DNA from: an uncultured Acetatifactor sp.
GTDB taxonomy: Bacteria; Bacillota; Clostridia; Lachnospirales; Lachnospiraceae
DNA length: 64,000 bases
Reading direction: 5' to 3'
Assembly: GCA_910585615.1 (NCBI GenBank)
Contig: CAJUFO010000001.1
Location: 124,001 to 188,000, forward strand
Part shown: piece after piece, positions 62,570 through 64,000 of the stretch
Layout of the letters: the number at the start of each line of letters is the position of its first letter
Position numbering within the stretch: the stretch's first letter is position 1
The notes under the pieces: generated by a model
Seen by the model: only the letters and a program-made list of their open reading frames with translations
Told to the model about the DNA's origin: nothing
Database searches by the model: none
Position numbers and translations under genes: made by a program

Positions 62570-63517
62570 ATGGTAGCTGATAATGAAACATTGGTTGGGA
62601 GAATCCGGGGCGGCTATTCCGTGTCTGAAAATATGCAATTACTGTATGAAAAGAATCTGCCGCTAATAAAAAAGCTGATAAAGCCGTATACCGTCTATGA
62701 GTGTGAAGCTGACTTATTGCAAGAAAGCTATTTTGGGCTATGGGAAGCGGTACAACACTATGAATCAGCAAGAGAAGTATTGTTTATGACATATGCGCAA
62801 TATTGGATTCTGGCGGCAGTACGGAAATACCTTGAATTGTGCGGTTCAACCGTCCGGCTACCGAACCATATCCGGCAAGAGCTGACACGCTGCAGCAGAG
62901 CCGCCGACCAGATACGGCGGGAGTATGGGCGGGAGCCATGCCTTGCGGAGATTGCATCCTTTACTGGCATACCTGAAAAAGAGGTTCAGAAAATAAAAGA
63001 ATATGCGCAAGGGGTGGACAGTCTGGACACTCCCATAGCAGAAGATGGGAGCCTGACACTTTCAGACACGCTACAAGGCGATTCTGACCCGGAAAACGAA
63101 GCCATTGATAAAACATATGATGAACACTCTAAAAGCGAACTGTGGGGCATTGTGGAGCGTTACACGACCGAAAGGGAGAATGAGATAATCCGGGAGATTT
63201 TCATAAACAAAAAGACCATGGCGGCGGTTGCCAGGGAACAAGGCATAGGTATTGAGCGGGTGCGCCAACTGAAAGAAAAAGCCTTGCGGAAACTTAAGGC
63301 GGGCAAGGCGCGGCGGGAACTAATGGAGAAATTTGAGGTTGCCGAAACCATGCTATACCGGGGCGGCCTGACAAGCTATAGGCGGCATGATTTTGTTTCT
63401 GTTGTGGAGCGTGTCGCTACAAGGAAACTGGAAATAGAAGAACGCTATAGGCAGATTCTAGCGGAGATTGAAAGAGCCGGGAAAGGTGGTAAGAATGGCG
63501 AGATTGACACCAATTAA
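62570..63517 (+). CDS. Sigma-70 family RNA polymerase sigma factor of the mobile element
   Basis: 315 residues from MVADNETLVGRIRGGYSV (GTAGGTG upstream; GTG at 62558 is an alternative). Region 2 is recognisable (ADLLQESYFGLWEAVQHYES; FMTYAQYWILAAVRKYLEL), region 3 follows (LTRCSRAADQIRREYGREP; LAEIASFTGIPEKEV), and region 4 has the helix-turn-helix KTMAAVAREQGIGIERVRQL. Such a complete sigma factor in an integrated element should direct RNA polymerase to element promoters, perhaps for late genes beyond the window. Confidence 0.9.
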   Translation: MVADNETLVGRIRGGYSVSENMQLLYEKNLPLIKKLIKPYTVYECEADLLQESYFGLWEAVQHYESAREVLFMTYAQYWILAAVRKYLELCGSTVRLPNHIRQELTRCSRAADQIRREYGREPCLAEIASFTGIPEKEVQKIKEYAQGVDSLDTPIAEDGSLTLSDTLQGDSDPENEAIDKTYDEHSKSELWGIVERYTTERENEIIREIFINKKTMAAVAREQGIGIERVRQLKEKALRKLKAGKARRELMEKFEVAETMLYRGGLTSYRRHDFVSVVERVATRKLEIEERYRQILAEIERAGKGGKNGEIDTN

Positions 63518-63671
63518 GGCAATCAGGGCAAAATGCCTTGAATGTAGTTGCGGACAGTTTAAAGAAGTTCGGGAGTGTACTGTGAAAAACTGCCCGCTAT
63601 ACAGCTATAGAAACGGGCATAGACCAAAAGAGGGAGAATTGCCCGCCGAAAGCGATTCAAACGAAAAGTAG
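63495..63671 (+). CDS. Cys-rich small protein typical of clostridial prophages and elements
   Basis: 58 residues starting MARLTPIKAIRAKCLECSCG, with AAAGGTGG upstream, overlapping the sigma factor gene by 23 bases. Four to five cysteines (CLECSCG, ECTVKNC) suggest a zinc-binding knuckle, followed by PLYSYRNGHRPK. This short protein is very common in clostridial mobile elements, but its role is unknown. Confidence 0.75.
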   Translation: MARLTPIKAIRAKCLECSCGQFKEVRECTVKNCPLYSYRNGHRPKEGELPAESDSNEK

Positions 63672-63949
63672 GCGGCTAGGGCGGTACTTTTTGGCAAGAA
63701 AGGGGATATATGAGCCATTGAGTAATAGGAGATTTTCTGAATAGGAAAAAGATTTGTTTTTGTTGGGGAGGGAAATTTGCGGAAAACCCTCCCCGCCAGA
63801 AGTCAATTGTGTCCGTCTGTCTTACGGACAATCATAGTATAACACATTCTGGAAAAGTGCCGCCCATGATAGTGTGCAAGAATAGCCAAAGGTGCATACA
63901 AACGTGTACAAGCCCCATATAGGGCATAAATTCCCATGGAGGTATATTT
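63672..63949. other. Gene-free stretch with stem-loops
   Basis: GGGGAGGG (63765-63772) pairs with CCCTCCCC (63787-63794); a second small stem forms from GTCCGT and ACGGAC around 63813-63832. No gene seen. The region probably separates the sigma-factor unit from genes to the right. Confidence 0.45.
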
Positions 63950-64000
63950 ATGGGGCGGCGGCTGAAAACGTCCGGAATGGGCAGAAAAAAGGGGGGATAA
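63950..64000 (+). CDS. Very short basic reading frame at the window edge
   Basis: 16 codons, MGRRLKTSGMGRKKGG, with GGAGG 7 nt before the ATG and ending exactly at the last base. Either a leader peptide or the beginning of a gene whose frame breaks at the run of six G near 63991-63996. Nothing more can be said from this window. Confidence 0.3.
   Translation: MGRRLKTSGMGRKKGG

Larger units (their letters stand above)
53409..64000. mobile_element. Integrated mobile element (phage- or ICE-related), left part only
   Basis: Begins where the permease frame breaks. Composition is lower in GC than the flanking chromosome. It carries an XRE repressor with divergent small genes, an excisionase-like protein, a primase-helicase, an ERCC4-type nuclease, paralogous proteins of phage-like style, a sigma factor and a Cys-rich small protein. 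An inverted-repeat site lies at its left end. No integrase, relaxase, capsid or terminase gene can be identified, so its class is open. Confidence 0.75.

Noticed and set aside
1..64000. CRISPR arrays, tRNA and rRNA genes
   Set aside because: No regularly spaced direct repeats with unique spacers. The 68-bp and 7-bp repeats have no CRISPR layout. No tRNA cloverleaf or rRNA sequence was recognised; the T-box is a leader, not a tRNA.

Overview
The window looks like chromosome of a gut-type anaerobic Lachnospiraceae (Bacillota) bacterium. Evidence: strong AGGAGG-type ribosome binding sites, LplB/YtcP-type sugar ABC importers with serine/glycine-rich lipoprotein binding proteins, AgrA/LytTR-type two-component regulation, a T-box leader on the trp operon, and an oxygen-sensitive type of 4-hydroxybutyryl-CoA dehydratase. 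Most of the sequence is GC-rich, so long open frames on the opposite strand are shadows. From about 53.4 kb the base composition becomes visibly more AT-rich.

Layout. (1) 1-2.9 kb: 3' part of a GH2 glycosidase, an XRE regulator with a membrane tail, a small coiled-coil protein. (2) 2.9-8.7 kb, minus strand: LytTR response regulator and GHKL kinase, then two ABC exporter half-transporters. A pair of 9-bp direct repeats with a 21-bp period lies upstream of the exporter promoter, and a palindromic tandem repeat lies between the exporter genes. (3) 8.8-11.5 kb: TetR regulator plus an ABC ATPase and permease. (4) 11.6-13.4 kb: a decayed AAA-ATPase/nuclease gene and a RelB/RelE-type toxin-antitoxin pair. 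(5) 13.5-30.5 kb: a rhamnogalacturonan/pectin-type utilisation locus: YesU-like protein, membrane AraC regulator, CUT1 importer, GH2, PL26-like lyase, deacetylase, GH105 and an acetylesterase with S-layer-like modules. Two of its genes (regulator and lyase) are frameshifted. (6) 30.7-36.4 kb, minus strand: trpDCFBA behind an apparently intact Trp-specific T-box, but trpE is a truncated nonsense-bearing remnant and trpG is absent; azlCD lies immediately upstream. (7) 37.6-49.4 kb: two divergent transcription units sharing near-identical LacI-type operators. One encodes a PPC-domain protein and a 4-hydroxybutyryl-CoA dehydratase homologue. The other encodes a CUT1 importer, an ADP-ribosylglycohydrolase-family protein, a TIM-barrel isomerase, a BKACE (DUF849) enzyme, a MaoC hydratase, a hydroxyacyl/hydroxyacid dehydrogenase and RpiB. 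This is the best candidate for an undescribed catabolic pathway. (8) 49.5-53.4 kb: two LacI regulators, a small protein and a further CUT1 permease operon whose promoter is flanked by helically phased ATAGTGCA repeats. (9) 53.4-64 kb: a mobile element interrupting the second permease gene, carrying an XRE repressor with a palindromic operator, an excisionase-like protein, a CHC2/Toprim/VirE primase-helicase followed by iteron-like repeats, an ERCC4-type nuclease, paralogous structural-looking proteins, a sigma factor and a Cys-rich small protein. Its right end lies outside the window and no integrase is visible.

How it fits together: the middle of the window is about importing and dismantling plant-derived oligosaccharides and related acids, each importer next to its own AraC or LacI regulator. 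Several genes carry single inactivating changes (poly-G runs, a heptamer repeat, a nonsense codon). That points to decay or reversible switching, unless they are assembly errors. All functional calls rest on motif recognition by eye; no database search was possible.
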